From: Bacteroidota bacterium
GTDB lineage: Bacteria > Bacteroidota > Bacteroidia > AKYH767-A > OLB10
DNA length: 59,353 nucleotides
Direction: 5' to 3'
NCBI GenBank assembly: GCA_947447155.1
Contig: CANFIN010000006.1
Coordinates: 1-59,353 of the forward strand
Shown here one piece after another: positions 26,459-35,100 of this stretch. Under the pieces are notes generated by a model. That model had not been told where the DNA came from, ran no database searches, and saw nothing but the letters and a program-made list of their open reading frames with translations. The position numbers and the translations under genes are program-made. Position 1 is the first letter of the stretch. Every line of letters begins with the position of its first letter.

Positions 26459-27853
26459 TTAATTAGATGTAATTATTTCTTTGATGTCTGAAATTATTTT
26501 CTCTGCTAGATTATCAGCAGTTGTCATTGATTCACTTTCAGAATAAATTCGGATGATTGGTTCCGTATTCGATTTACGAAGATGTACCCACTCTTTATTA
26601 AATTCTATTTTCAATCCGTCGATTGTATTAATTGGCTGTGATGCATATTTTTTCTTCACACCTTCTAATACTTCATCAACATTTATTTCGGGAGTTAATT
26701 CGATTTTATTTTTTGAAATATAATAATTAGGATAAGATGCTCTCAACATTGAACAACTCTTACCATACTTTGCCAGCTGAGTTAAGAAAATAGCGATACC
26801 TGCTAACGCATCACGACCATAATGTAATTCAGGAAGTATGACTCCTCCATTTCCTTCACCTCCAATCACAGCATTTGTTTCTTTCATCTTAGTTACCACA
26901 TTTACCTCGCCAACAGCAGCTGCAGAATAACTGCAACCATGCTTCTCGGTAACATCACGCAATGCGCGCGTAGAAGATAAATTAGATACGGAATTTCCTT
27001 TTTTATGTTGCAGAATAAAATCTGCAATAGCTACTAGCGTATACTCCTCACCGAACATTTCACCATCTTCACAAACAATCGCAAGTCGATCGACATCTGG
27101 ATCTACAACAAGTCCAACATGTGCTCCTTTCTTTCTTATCTCTTTCGCTATCTCCGTTAAATTCTCTGGCAGTGGTTCCGGGTTATGAGGAAATTGTCCG
27201 TTAGGCTCGCAATAAAGTGCTAAAATATTTTCAACACCTAATGCTTTTAAAAGAGCAGGAACAGCAATACCTCCTGTTGAGTTAACACAATCGATAGCCA
27301 CTTTAAAATTCTTTTCTTTAATTGCATTCACATCAACATACGGAAGCTCCAGTATTTTTTGAATATGACGATTAATAGAATCATGATCGTCTGTAATTTT
27401 TCCTAATTTATTTACATCAGAAAAAACAAGTTCATCACTTTCTGCAATACGAAGTAATTCTTCACCATCAGCAGCAGAAATAAATTCGCCTTTATTGTTT
27501 AATAATTTTAATGCATTCCATTGTTTAGGGTTATGGCTAGCCGTTAGGATGATTCCTCCACTCGCCTTATGATAAGGAACATCCATTTCAACTGTTGGTG
27601 TCGTAGAAAGTCCTGTGTTAATTACATCTACTCCCATTGATACTAAAGTAGAGATTACAAGTCCTGAAACCATCTCACCAGAAATGCGCGCATCACGTCC
27701 AACTACAACTTTATAACTTTGATTATCACTTTGATTTTTCAACCACACTGCATAAGCTGCTGTGAACTTAACTACATCTAATGGTGTTAATCCGTCACCT
27801 TGACTTCCGCCAATAGTTCCTCTTATTCCTGAAATTGATTTTATAAGTGTCAT
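26459..27853 (-). CDS. glmM: Phosphoglucosamine mutase/phosphohexomutase (GlmM-like)
   Basis: A 464-residue alpha-D-phosphohexomutase. It starts MTLIKSISGIRGTIGG, with the active-site serine loop TASHNPKQWNALKLL (about residues 103-117), the metal loop DPDVDRLAIV (about 246-255), the sugar-binding loop GGEGNGGVILPE (about 330-341) and the phosphate-binding loop RKSNTEPIIRIYSES near 425. GlmM converts glucosamine-6-P to glucosamine-1-P for UDP-GlcNAc and peptidoglycan. The family also includes phosphomannomutases, so the substrate is inferred. Length is as expected. It starts 6 bp after the ribBA stop. Confidence 0.87.
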   Translation of the reverse strand: MTLIKSISGIRGTIGGSQGDGLTPLDVVKFTAAYAVWLKNQSDNQSYKVVVGRDARISGEMVSGLVISTLVSMGVDVINTGLSTTPTVEMDVPYHKASGGIILTASHNPKQWNALKLLNNKGEFISAADGEELLRIAESDELVFSDVNKLGKITDDHDSINRHIQKILELPYVDVNAIKEKNFKVAIDCVNSTGGIAVPALLKALGVENILALYCEPNGQFPHNPEPLPENLTEIAKEIRKKGAHVGLVVDPDVDRLAIVCEDGEMFGEEYTLVAIADFILQHKKGNSVSNLSSTRALRDVTEKHGCSYSAAAVGEVNVVTKMKETNAVIGGEGNGGVILPELHYGRDALAGIAIFLTQLAKYGKSCSMLRASYPNYYISKNKIELTPEINVDEVLEGVKKKYASQPINTIDGLKIEFNKEWVHLRKSNTEPIIRIYSESESMTTADNLAEKIISDIKEIITSN

Positions 27854-27859
27854 TCGAAA

Positions 27860-29077
27860 TTAATCTTTGGATTTTAATAAATGTCCCATTTTATCTCTTT
27901 TAGTTTTAAGATAAAACTCGTTATGCTCATTTGCTTCTATTTCGATTGGGACGCGTTCCAAAATTTCTAATCCGTATCCAATAAGTCCTGCGCGTTTAGT
28001 AGGATTATTCGACATTAATTTCATTTTAGCGATTCCTAGGTCACGGATAATTTGCGCGCCAACACCATAATCTCTTTCATCCATTTTAAATCCGAGTTGT
28101 AAGTTAGCTTCAACAGTATCCAAACCCTCTTCCTGCAATTTATAGGCTTTTAATTTATTCAATAGACCTATCCCTCTTCCTTCTTGATTCATGTAAACAA
28201 TAGCGCCTTTGCCTTCCGCTTCAATTTTCTTCATTGCTTGATGCAATTGCGGCCCACAGTCACAACGACATGAACCAAAAATATCACCAGTTAAACAAGA
28301 TGAATGGACTCGAACTAATATCGGTTCATCTTTTTCCCATTCGCCTTTTACCAATGCCAAATGCTCTTGACCTGTGTTTAACTGAGTATAGGCAATAAGT
28401 TTAAAATTGCCATATTCAGTAGGCATATCTACTTCGATATTTTTCTGAATAAGCGTCTCATGTTCCAAACGATATTTGATAAGTGCTTCAATAGAAATAA
28501 TTTTCATGTTAAAGCGAGCAGCAATTTCCATTAACTCAGGAAGACGAGCCATTGAACCATCTTCATTCATAATTTCTACGATTGTTCCAGATGGATAGAA
28601 CCCAGCTAATTCAGCTAAATCCATAGAAGCTTCCGTATGACCTGCCCTTCTTAAAACACCACCTTTTTTTGCTTTCAATGGGAAAATATGTCCCGGACGA
28701 CCAAGGTCAGAAGGCTTTGTATTGACATCAATCATCGCCTGAATTGTTTTTGCACGGTCTGATGCCGATATACCTGTTGTGCATCCGTTGCCTAACAAAT
28801 CAACCGAAACTGTAAATGCGGTTTCGTGCGAAGCGGTATTGTTATTTACCATCATGGGCAATTGCAATTCTTCACAACGAGCCTCAGATACTGAAACACA
28901 AATCAAACCTTTACCATGAGTAGCCATAAAATTAACTACTTCAGGAGTTACACTTTGGGATGAAATCAAAAAGTCTCCTTCATTTTCTCGATCCTCGTCG
29001 TCTACAACAATAATAATCTTTCCGTCTCGCAAATCCTGCAAGGCTTCATCAATCGTATTTAATTTAAAGCTTCCCAT
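27860..29077 (-). CDS. ribBA: Bifunctional DHBP synthase / GTP cyclohydrolase II (riboflavin synthesis)
   Basis: A 405-residue fusion. Residues 1-205 are 3,4-dihydroxy-2-butanone-4-phosphate synthase, with [15 protein letters not shown] (about 24-38) and [17 protein letters not shown]. Residues 206-405 are GTP cyclohydrolase II, with the zinc cysteines in [21 protein letters not shown] and the GTP-binding [14 protein letters not shown]. It supplies both precursors of riboflavin. It is the first gene of the minus-strand trio. No FMN riboswitch was recognised in the 550-bp region upstream. A minus-strand -7-like box lies about 20 bp before the start (29097-29104). Confidence 0.95.
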   Translation of the reverse strand: MGSFKLNTIDEALQDLRDGKIIIVVDDEDRENEGDFLISSQSVTPEVVNFMATHGKGLICVSVSEARCEELQLPMMVNNNTASHETAFTVSVDLLGNGCTTGISASDRAKTIQAMIDVNTKPSDLGRPGHIFPLKAKKGGVLRRAGHTEASMDLAELAGFYPSGTIVEIMNEDGSMARLPELMEIAARFNMKIISIEALIKYRLEHETLIQKNIEVDMPTEYGNFKLIAYTQLNTGQEHLALVKGEWEKDEPILVRVHSSCLTGDIFGSCRCDCGPQLHQAMKKIEAEGKGAIVYMNQEGRGIGLLNKLKAYKLQEEGLDTVEANLQLGFKMDERDYGVGAQIIRDLGIAKMKLMSNNPTKRAGLIGYGLEILERVPIEIEANEHNEFYLKTKRDKMGHLLKSKD

Positions 29078-29096
29078 TTCATTTTTTTCGTGGTTA

Positions 29097-29104
29097 CAAA
29101 ATTA
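29097..29104 (-). promoter_or_regulatory. Candidate -7 box (TAATTTTG) for ribBA
   Basis: The complement of 29097-29104 reads TAATTTTG, matching TAnnTTTG, about 20 bp upstream of the ribBA start. No -33 TTTG lies at the usual distance, so the assignment is tentative. Confidence 0.3.
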
Positions 29105-29247
29105 CAAAATTGAGTTGTTTGATTTTGGTTTTATCAAAACTTAAATCAAAATAAAAATCTTTTAGTAAAATGTAACCTAATAAAGAAGGCTGCCGTAGAA
29201 CAATTCGGATTTAGGAAATAAATCTATCGTTCTAAAAAAGAAATAGT

Positions 29248-29574
29248 ATGGTTTTGAAGTTTAATGAACCCCGTAAGGTTACTTAAACAAAATCCAAAAA
29301 TATAAAAACACTCTGCTCCGTAAAGCAGGATTGTATGGTTTTAGTGTTAAAGTTAAATGTCTAGGGAGTAGCCCTGTAAGGCTACTCTCAAATGACAAAC
29401 TTCAAAGAATAATAAAATCAGCAATCAAAAAAATGGTTAGCTTTTCAGGTTGATTGTCAGTATTGAAGTAGCCCTGTAAGGCTTCTTCGGACTGACTAAA
29501 ACTAAAGTTAAGTAAGAAAATGGTTAGGTTTTTAGGTTAATATCTGATGGGGAGCTTGTCTCCCCTCTGATATT
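29248..29574 (+). repeat. Array of five two-tier hairpins with shared CYGTAA loops and ATGGTT spacers
   Basis: This fills most of a gene-free stretch (29078-29630). Four ATGGTT words occur at 29248, 29335, 29433 and 29520 (periods 87, 98, 87). Hairpins follow. GTTTAA..AACC-CCGTAA-GGTT..TTAAAC is at 259-288 of this kilobase (29259-29288). CTGCT-CCGTAA-AGCAG is at 29313-29328. A 10-pair stem around CTGTAA is at 29364-29389, with outer TGTC/GACA. GAAGTAGCC-CTGTAA-GGCTTCTTC is at 29465-29488, with outer GTCAG/CTGAC. GGGGAG-CTTGT-CTCCCC is at 29549-29565, with outer AATATC/GATATT. Stems differ in sequence but keep pairing, as if structure were selected. It may be a REP-like palindrome family or a repeated structured RNA. 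No transposase is near. Confidence 0.7.
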
Positions 29575-29593
29575 TTAAAGACTGAATCTATAA

Positions 29594-29632
29594 AAATGAA
29601 AAAGTCCAGACAATGTCTGGACTTTTTCATTT
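29594..29632. terminator. Perfect bidirectional terminator after the FAH-family gene
   Basis: An 18-bp perfect stem (29594-29611 with 29615-29632) encloses an AAT loop. The A-rich outer 5' arm and T-rich outer 3' arm give U-tracts on both strands. Its right edge overlaps the first two bases of the minus-strand stop codon of the FAH-family gene (29631). It separates that gene from the hairpin array. Confidence 0.8.
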
Positions 29633-30653
29633 AACGCTGTTTCTTCTTCAGATTCAGAATTGAAAAATCAGAATTTTCTTTTTTTATTGTATTTTGCAAA
29701 TAGCCTAATCCATCAATGGACATTTCCACTATATCACCTTCCTGAAGCCATTGAACTGGATAATTAGGATCGCTTAACTTCCCTGTTCCATTCAACTCGA
29801 GGAAGCACCCTGTTCCAACGGTACCTGAACCAATCACATCGCCAGGAAAAATATCAGCACCATATGCACAACGTTCAATAATCTCAGCAAAAGTCCAATC
29901 CATATCTCCCATATTCCCTTCGCTCACTTGTGTTCCATTGACCCAACATTTCATATTCAGATTGTAATTATTTCCTTCATGTCCATTTTTAGCTTGAATC
30001 TTAAAGGACTCTAGCTCATCAGGGGTTACCATATAAGGGCCTATAACAGTTGAAAAATCTTTTCCTTTGGCTGGACCTAAATTAAGCTTCATCTCTTCCA
30101 TTTGTAAAAGGCGAGCCGACATATCATTCATAATCATATAACCAGCAATGTACTTATCCGCATCTTTTGCTTTTACATTTCGACCTCTTTTCCCAAGAAC
30201 AACGGCTGCTTCTAATTCGAAATCCAATTGACGAAAATGATCCGGCATACAATAAATATCTCCGGGACCTTGAATTGCATTATGATTGGTAAAATAGAAA
30301 ATTGGATACTCATCAAATTCAGGAATCATTTCTACTCCCCTATTTCTTCTCGCAGCGGCCACATGTTGACGAAAAGCATAACCATCGCGACAAGAAGCGG
30401 GCTGAGGAATAGGTGCGAGCATATTTACAGTGTTCCAATCCAAACCTGAAACATCAACTTTACCATCAATTATTTTCAACTCTACTTCGCGTGCGGCATC
30501 CATGCTTTTTTCTTCACCTTCCAATAATTCTTTCATTGAAAACGGGGCCGAAAAGCCTAACAACGATGCTGTTTTTGCATACGGATAAATTTTACCGTTC
30601 AGGTAAAAAGCTACTGCTGGACCTTCGGGAGTACTTATACTTACAAGTTTCAT
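29631..30653 (-). CDS. Fumarylacetoacetate hydrolase family protein
   Basis: The start MKLVSISTPEGPAVAFYLNG at 30653 is preferred. An ATG 30 bp upstream is open, but a -7-like promoter box (30671-30678) lies within that extension. The protein has 340 residues. FAH-fold traits are DYAFRQH-like RDGYAFRQHVAAARR, the metal-binding FELEAAVVLGKRGRNV (about residues 156-171), GYMIMNDMSARLLQ, KGKDFSTVIGPYMVTP and PGDVIGSGTVGTGCF. Beside a divergent homogentisate dioxygenase, it most likely cleaves fumarylacetoacetate to fumarate and acetoacetate, the last step of tyrosine catabolism. Related beta-diketone hydrolases are an alternative. A perfect terminator overlaps its stop. Confidence 0.87.
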   Translation of the reverse strand: MKLVSISTPEGPAVAFYLNGKIYPYAKTASLLGFSAPFSMKELLEGEEKSMDAAREVELKIIDGKVDVSGLDWNTVNMLAPIPQPASCRDGYAFRQHVAAARRNRGVEMIPEFDEYPIFYFTNHNAIQGPGDIYCMPDHFRQLDFELEAAVVLGKRGRNVKAKDADKYIAGYMIMNDMSARLLQMEEMKLNLGPAKGKDFSTVIGPYMVTPDELESFKIQAKNGHEGNNYNLNMKCWVNGTQVSEGNMGDMDWTFAEIIERCAYGADIFPGDVIGSGTVGTGCFLELNGTGKLSDPNYPVQWLQEGDIVEMSIDGLGYLQNTIKKENSDFSILNLKKKQR

Positions 30654-30662
30654 GATTATAGA

Positions 30663-30695
30663 TTTGATGACAAAAGTAACCATTGGTTAAATTTG
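30663..30695 (+). promoter_or_regulatory. Candidate promoter for homogentisate dioxygenase (TTTG-N21-TAAATTTG)
   Basis: TTTG at 30663-30666 and TAAATTTG at 30688-30695 match the Bacteroidota -33/-7 pair, with a 21-bp spacer. They lie 54-86 bp before the hmgA start. On the minus strand TACTTTTG (complement of 30671-30678) could serve the FAH-family gene. The two promoters would then overlap face to face. Confidence 0.5.
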
Positions 30696-30748
30696 TCCGA
30701 CTAAAAAATGAATATATTTCCGATATTCGCAACACATAAAAATAAATT

Positions 30749-31906
30749 ATGCCACAATACCACAAACAAGGTCAAATACCGCATAAGCGCCATACACAAT
30801 TTAGAAATACAGAAGGAAAACTGTATGCAGAAGAATTAGTTTCGACACATGGATTTTCAAATATCTACTCGTTAATTTACCATTGCCACCCACCTACATT
30901 GGTTAAATCATTGGGTGAACCCTTTTCGAGAGAACCCAAAATTGTGGCTCAGCGTTTTTTGAAACACCAAAGCTTTTTAGGGTTTAACATACAAGCCGAG
31001 GATGACTATATTGAAAGCAAGAAAGCTGTTTTAATCAATAACGACTTACATATTTCATTGGCCGCACCACGAAAATCGATTACCGATTATTTTCTAAAAA
31101 ACGCAGATGCGGACGAAGTAATTTTCGTTCATAGAGGGTCAGGATTATTAAAAACAATTTATGGAAATATTGAGTTTGGATACGGTGATTATTTAATAAT
31201 TCCTAGAGGGACAATTTTTCAATTACATTTCAACGACGAGGATAATCGTTTGTTTATTGTGGACTCCTTTACGGCTGTAGAATTTCCTAAGAGATATTTA
31301 AACTCTTATGGACAGTTTGAAGAGCATGCCCCTATGTGTGAAAGAGATATCCGTCGTCCAGAAAACATGAAAACACATGATGAAGTTGGGGATTTTAAAG
31401 TAATGATAAAAAAGCAGGGAATTGTTTACCCTTACATTTATGCAACGCATCCTTTTGACGCGATTGGATGGGACGGAAATCTATATCCATATGCTTTCAA
31501 TATTCAAGATTTTGAACCAATAACAGGAAGACTTCATTTACCTCCACCAATCCACCAAACATTTGAAGCACACAACTTTGTTATCTGCTCATTTGTTCCT
31601 AGGATGTACGATTACCATCCATTATCAATACCTGCCCCTTATAATCATAGTAATGTTGACTCGGATGAATTATTGTATTATGTAGATGGAGACTTTATGA
31701 GCAGAAAATCAGTAACCCAAGGACAGATTACACTGCATCCTTCAGGAATCCCGCATGGCCCGCATCCAGGAACCGTTGAAAAAAGTATTGGAAAGAAAGA
31801 AACCAAGGAATTAGCCGTTATGGTTGACACCTTTAAACCTTTATGGCTTACCGAAGAAGGAGTAAAAATCATGACTGACGACTATTACAAATCTTGGATA
31901 GAATAA
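30749..31906 (+). CDS. hmgA: Homogentisate 1,2-dioxygenase
   Basis: A 385-residue bicupin-like protein starting MPQYHKQGQIPHKRHTQF. It has FVHRGSGLLKTIYGNIEFGYGDYLIIPRG (about residues 125-153), YHPLSIPAPYNHSNVDSDELLYYVDG (about 291-316) and the iron-site region LHPSGIPHGPHPG (about 330-342). The His/Glu/His ligands expected for homogentisate dioxygenase are present in these last two segments. The enzyme opens the ring of homogentisate to maleylacetoacetate. It is divergent from the FAH-family gene with a 95-bp gap, giving a two-gene homogentisate module. HPPD and maleylacetoacetate isomerase are not in the window. A terminator follows at 31923. Confidence 0.92.
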   Translation: MPQYHKQGQIPHKRHTQFRNTEGKLYAEELVSTHGFSNIYSLIYHCHPPTLVKSLGEPFSREPKIVAQRFLKHQSFLGFNIQAEDDYIESKKAVLINNDLHISLAAPRKSITDYFLKNADADEVIFVHRGSGLLKTIYGNIEFGYGDYLIIPRGTIFQLHFNDEDNRLFIVDSFTAVEFPKRYLNSYGQFEEHAPMCERDIRRPENMKTHDEVGDFKVMIKKQGIVYPYIYATHPFDAIGWDGNLYPYAFNIQDFEPITGRLHLPPPIHQTFEAHNFVICSFVPRMYDYHPLSIPAPYNHSNVDSDELLYYVDGDFMSRKSVTQGQITLHPSGIPHGPHPGTVEKSIGKKETKELAVMVDTFKPLWLTEEGVKIMTDDYYKSWIE

Positions 31907-31922
31907 TTAAAAACTTTGATTG

Positions 31923-31951
31923 AAAAAACCGGGTAAAACCGGTTTTTTTTT
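31923..31951 (+). terminator. Intrinsic terminator of hmgA
   Basis: AAAAAACCGG (31923-31932) pairs with CCGGTTTTTT (31939-31948) around GTAAAA, followed by more T. It lies 17 bp after the hmgA stop. Confidence 0.85.
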
Positions 31952-32020
31952 GCTCAAAACTGTCCAAAAAAAATACTGATTGAAAATTGTTGAAAATTAG
32001 TTCTAAAAAACTATCATGAA

Positions 32021-32053
32021 TTGCTATAATATATTAATATTTTCCTATTTTTG
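32021..32053 (+). promoter_or_regulatory. Candidate promoter for the large T9SS protein (TTG-N22-TATTTTTG)
   Basis: TATTTTTG at 32046-32053 fits the TAnnTTTG -7 box, and TTG at 32021-32023 is a partial -33 element. It is 56 bp upstream of the chosen ATG at 32109. The stretch from 31950 to 32045 is extremely AT-rich. Confidence 0.5.
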
Positions 32054-32108
32054 AAAATTGACAAAATCTGAGAAATAAAACCAATTGAAAAAAAACAAAT
32101 ACTTTATT

Positions 32109-35100
32109 ATGAAACGACTGATACTTACGCTTTTGTTATTCGTTAACGTGACGATGTTAAAGGCGCAGTTCACAGAGAACTTCGACGGACCAGGTCCTTA
32201 TGGTCTAACCTCAGCAGGTAATCCTGGATGGAACATCGATGCAAACTATTCGACGAGTGTTCCTAACTCTTACAGAGGTAGATACGGGAATGGTCAAACA
32301 GTTACATTAACAAGTAACTCATTTTCAACTGCTGGTAACAACTATGTAGTTTTAAATTTCAAACAAATTTGTAAGATCGAGTATCTCGATTCTGCAAAAA
32401 TTGAAATTTCAACTAATAACGGAGCTAGCTGGACACAGGTAACTGCAACAAACAGTACTTATAATGGAACCGCCGATTTCTTAAATCAAGGAAATCGTTT
32501 TAGTGAGCTTTCATATGGTATTTGGGCGCCAGGAACTCCAACAGCACCTGCTGCTAACTGGTGGCAAAACGAAAGTTTTGACATTTCATTATTAGCGCAA
32601 AATGCTGCTACAGTACAGGTTCGATTTACGATGGTAGACTTCTCAAGTAATAATGGACTTGGTGGTCGTTATGGTTGGTTATTAGACGATATTGAAGTGA
32701 TTGCTTCTCCTTGTGAATTAATTCCTCCAACAATTGTTAATACTCCTGGATTCCCTACTTGGGTTGGTAGTGTTTATAATACAGGTCCTTATGATATTTA
32801 TGCAAATATCACAGACAATTCCCCTACACCAATTCAATTTGCAGATTTATTATTCTCAGTTAATAGCAGCCCTTACAGCTCAACAGGTGGTATGTTTTTA
32901 TTCTACCCTGACACCACATGGTACGGTCAGTTATTCCCTGCTAATGTAGGTGATACTGTTTGTTGGTATATCGATGCATACGATGGTTGTTTCAATTTAG
33001 GTTCTTCAGATACTTCTTGTTTTATTGTAAGTGATGGTGCAAGTATTCCATTCTGCGATGATTTCGAAAATCCATCTGGGTCTCAGCAGTTATGGGGCTT
33101 CAACTCTGTAGCTGGTACTCCTTGGGAAATTGGTAATACATCAATTGTTACTCCACATGGAGGAGCTAATGTATTAGGCTTCCCTCTTTCAGGTACTTAT
33201 TTAGATGGTAGCGAATCATATGTTACTACGCCTATTTGGGACTTTTCGGGTATTTCTTTAGCAAATATGACTTTCTGGCAAGTGACTAACTTAGAGAACA
33301 ATTACGACGGTGTTGTTCTTCAGTTTTCATCAGATCCAACTGTGGCTACTCCAACATGGACAACTATAGGAGTTCAAAATGACCCTAACGGTATCAATTG
33401 GTATAGTGGCACCATCTCAGGTGCAACAATAGACGCTTGGACTGGGGTAGCTAATGGAACCAACTGGGTGAAATCAAGTTATAAATTAGGTACAGTAACC
33501 GGATTGATGGCGCAACCCACTATTCAATTCCGTTTCAAATTCACATCTGACCTTTCCGTAGAGCGATTAGGTTTTTGGATAGATGATTTCTGTGTAACAA
33601 TTCCTTGTTCTGGTGATGTTGGTATCAACGCATTAAACTCTCCATCTAACGGTACAGGTATTCCAGCAGGACAACCGGTTAGTATTGATTTAACATTAGA
33701 AAATTATGGTACTGCACCTCAATCTAACTTTAACTTTACTTATACGATAAACAATGGCACACCTGTAACTAGTCAAGTTGCTGGTCCAATTACTCCAGGT
33801 GCTCAAATTAACTACGTAATAAACTCAATTACAGCTCAGACAGGTGCATTTACAGTTTGTATGTGGACTGACCTAGTTGGTGATTGTGATCATACAAATG
33901 ATAGTGTTTGCGTGAACTTAGTTGGTATCCCAACATTAACAGCTCCATTATGCGATGACTTTGAAAGTGGTAACCAAGGATGGGCAGCTAACGTTGCTCC
34001 GAACCAAAATCAAGCAGATATCTGGGAATTAGGAACACCAAATACAATTAACCCTGGTGCGGCTTACTCAGGCACTAATGCATGGGACGTTAACCTAAAT
34101 GCAGCTTACGGCAACAACGACTTAACTTATTTGTATACTCCATACTTAGACATGAGTAACATCACTACAGGCGAATTAAAATTTGCTTTGTATTATGATG
34201 CAGAAAAAAGCTGGGATGGTGTAATCATGGAATACACAAATGACGGTGGTGTAACCTGGAACTATATTGCTAATGATCCAAATTGTGCTAAAAACTGGTA
34301 TAATGAGAACATTCCAATGATGCCAAACTTTACGGCTACTGATGCATGGTCTGGTGCTACTTCTGGATGGATTTTCCCTTCTTATAAATTATGCTGTTTA
34401 AATAACGTTCTAGGAAACACTACAGCTATTCAGTTCCGCTTCACATTCTCTTCTGATGGTATTATCACTTACACTGGTGGAGCAACTATCGATGACTTCT
34501 GTGTAACCGGAACAAATGGTAATGATGTTGGTATTACGGTTTTAGGTGGAGGCATTAGTAATTATCCTGCTGGAACACCTGTATCTTTAATTGCAACATT
34601 ATCAAATGCAAGCGCAACACAAACTATTACATCTATTCCAATTAGCTACACTACATCAAGTGGTGCAACTGCTTCTTTTATTTGGACAGGTTCATTAGCT
34701 CCTTGCTCTAACTTAGATATTAACTTACCTCCATTTAATATGATTGCTGGTCCAGTAACAGTTACCGCTTGGACAGAATTATCTGGTGATGTAAACAACT
34801 TAAATGATACTGCATCTACAATTATTTATGGTCAGCCAACTATTACTCCTACATATACTAATTATTACACTGATAATTTCGAAAATGGAAATATTGGTTG
34901 GGCGCCAGCTGCCGATCCTTTAGCATCAGCAGGTAATGCTTGGGAATTTGGAACTCCTAACTTCGGAGTTACTACAGGTGCATACTCTCCTACAACATGC
35001 TGGGATATGAATTTAACAAGCGCTGTAGCTGGAGCTACTCAAGCTTATTTATATACTCCTTATTTCGATTTATCAAATGCTGCAGGTGCTACATTGCGCT

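Noticed and set aside
27860-29160. FMN riboswitch upstream of ribBA
   Set aside because: The conserved RFN core sequence was not found on the minus strand upstream of the start.
29248-29574. Hairpin array as a CRISPR
   Set aside because: Units are degenerate palindromes with 87-98 bp steps and no identical direct repeats or uniform spacers. No cas genes nearby.
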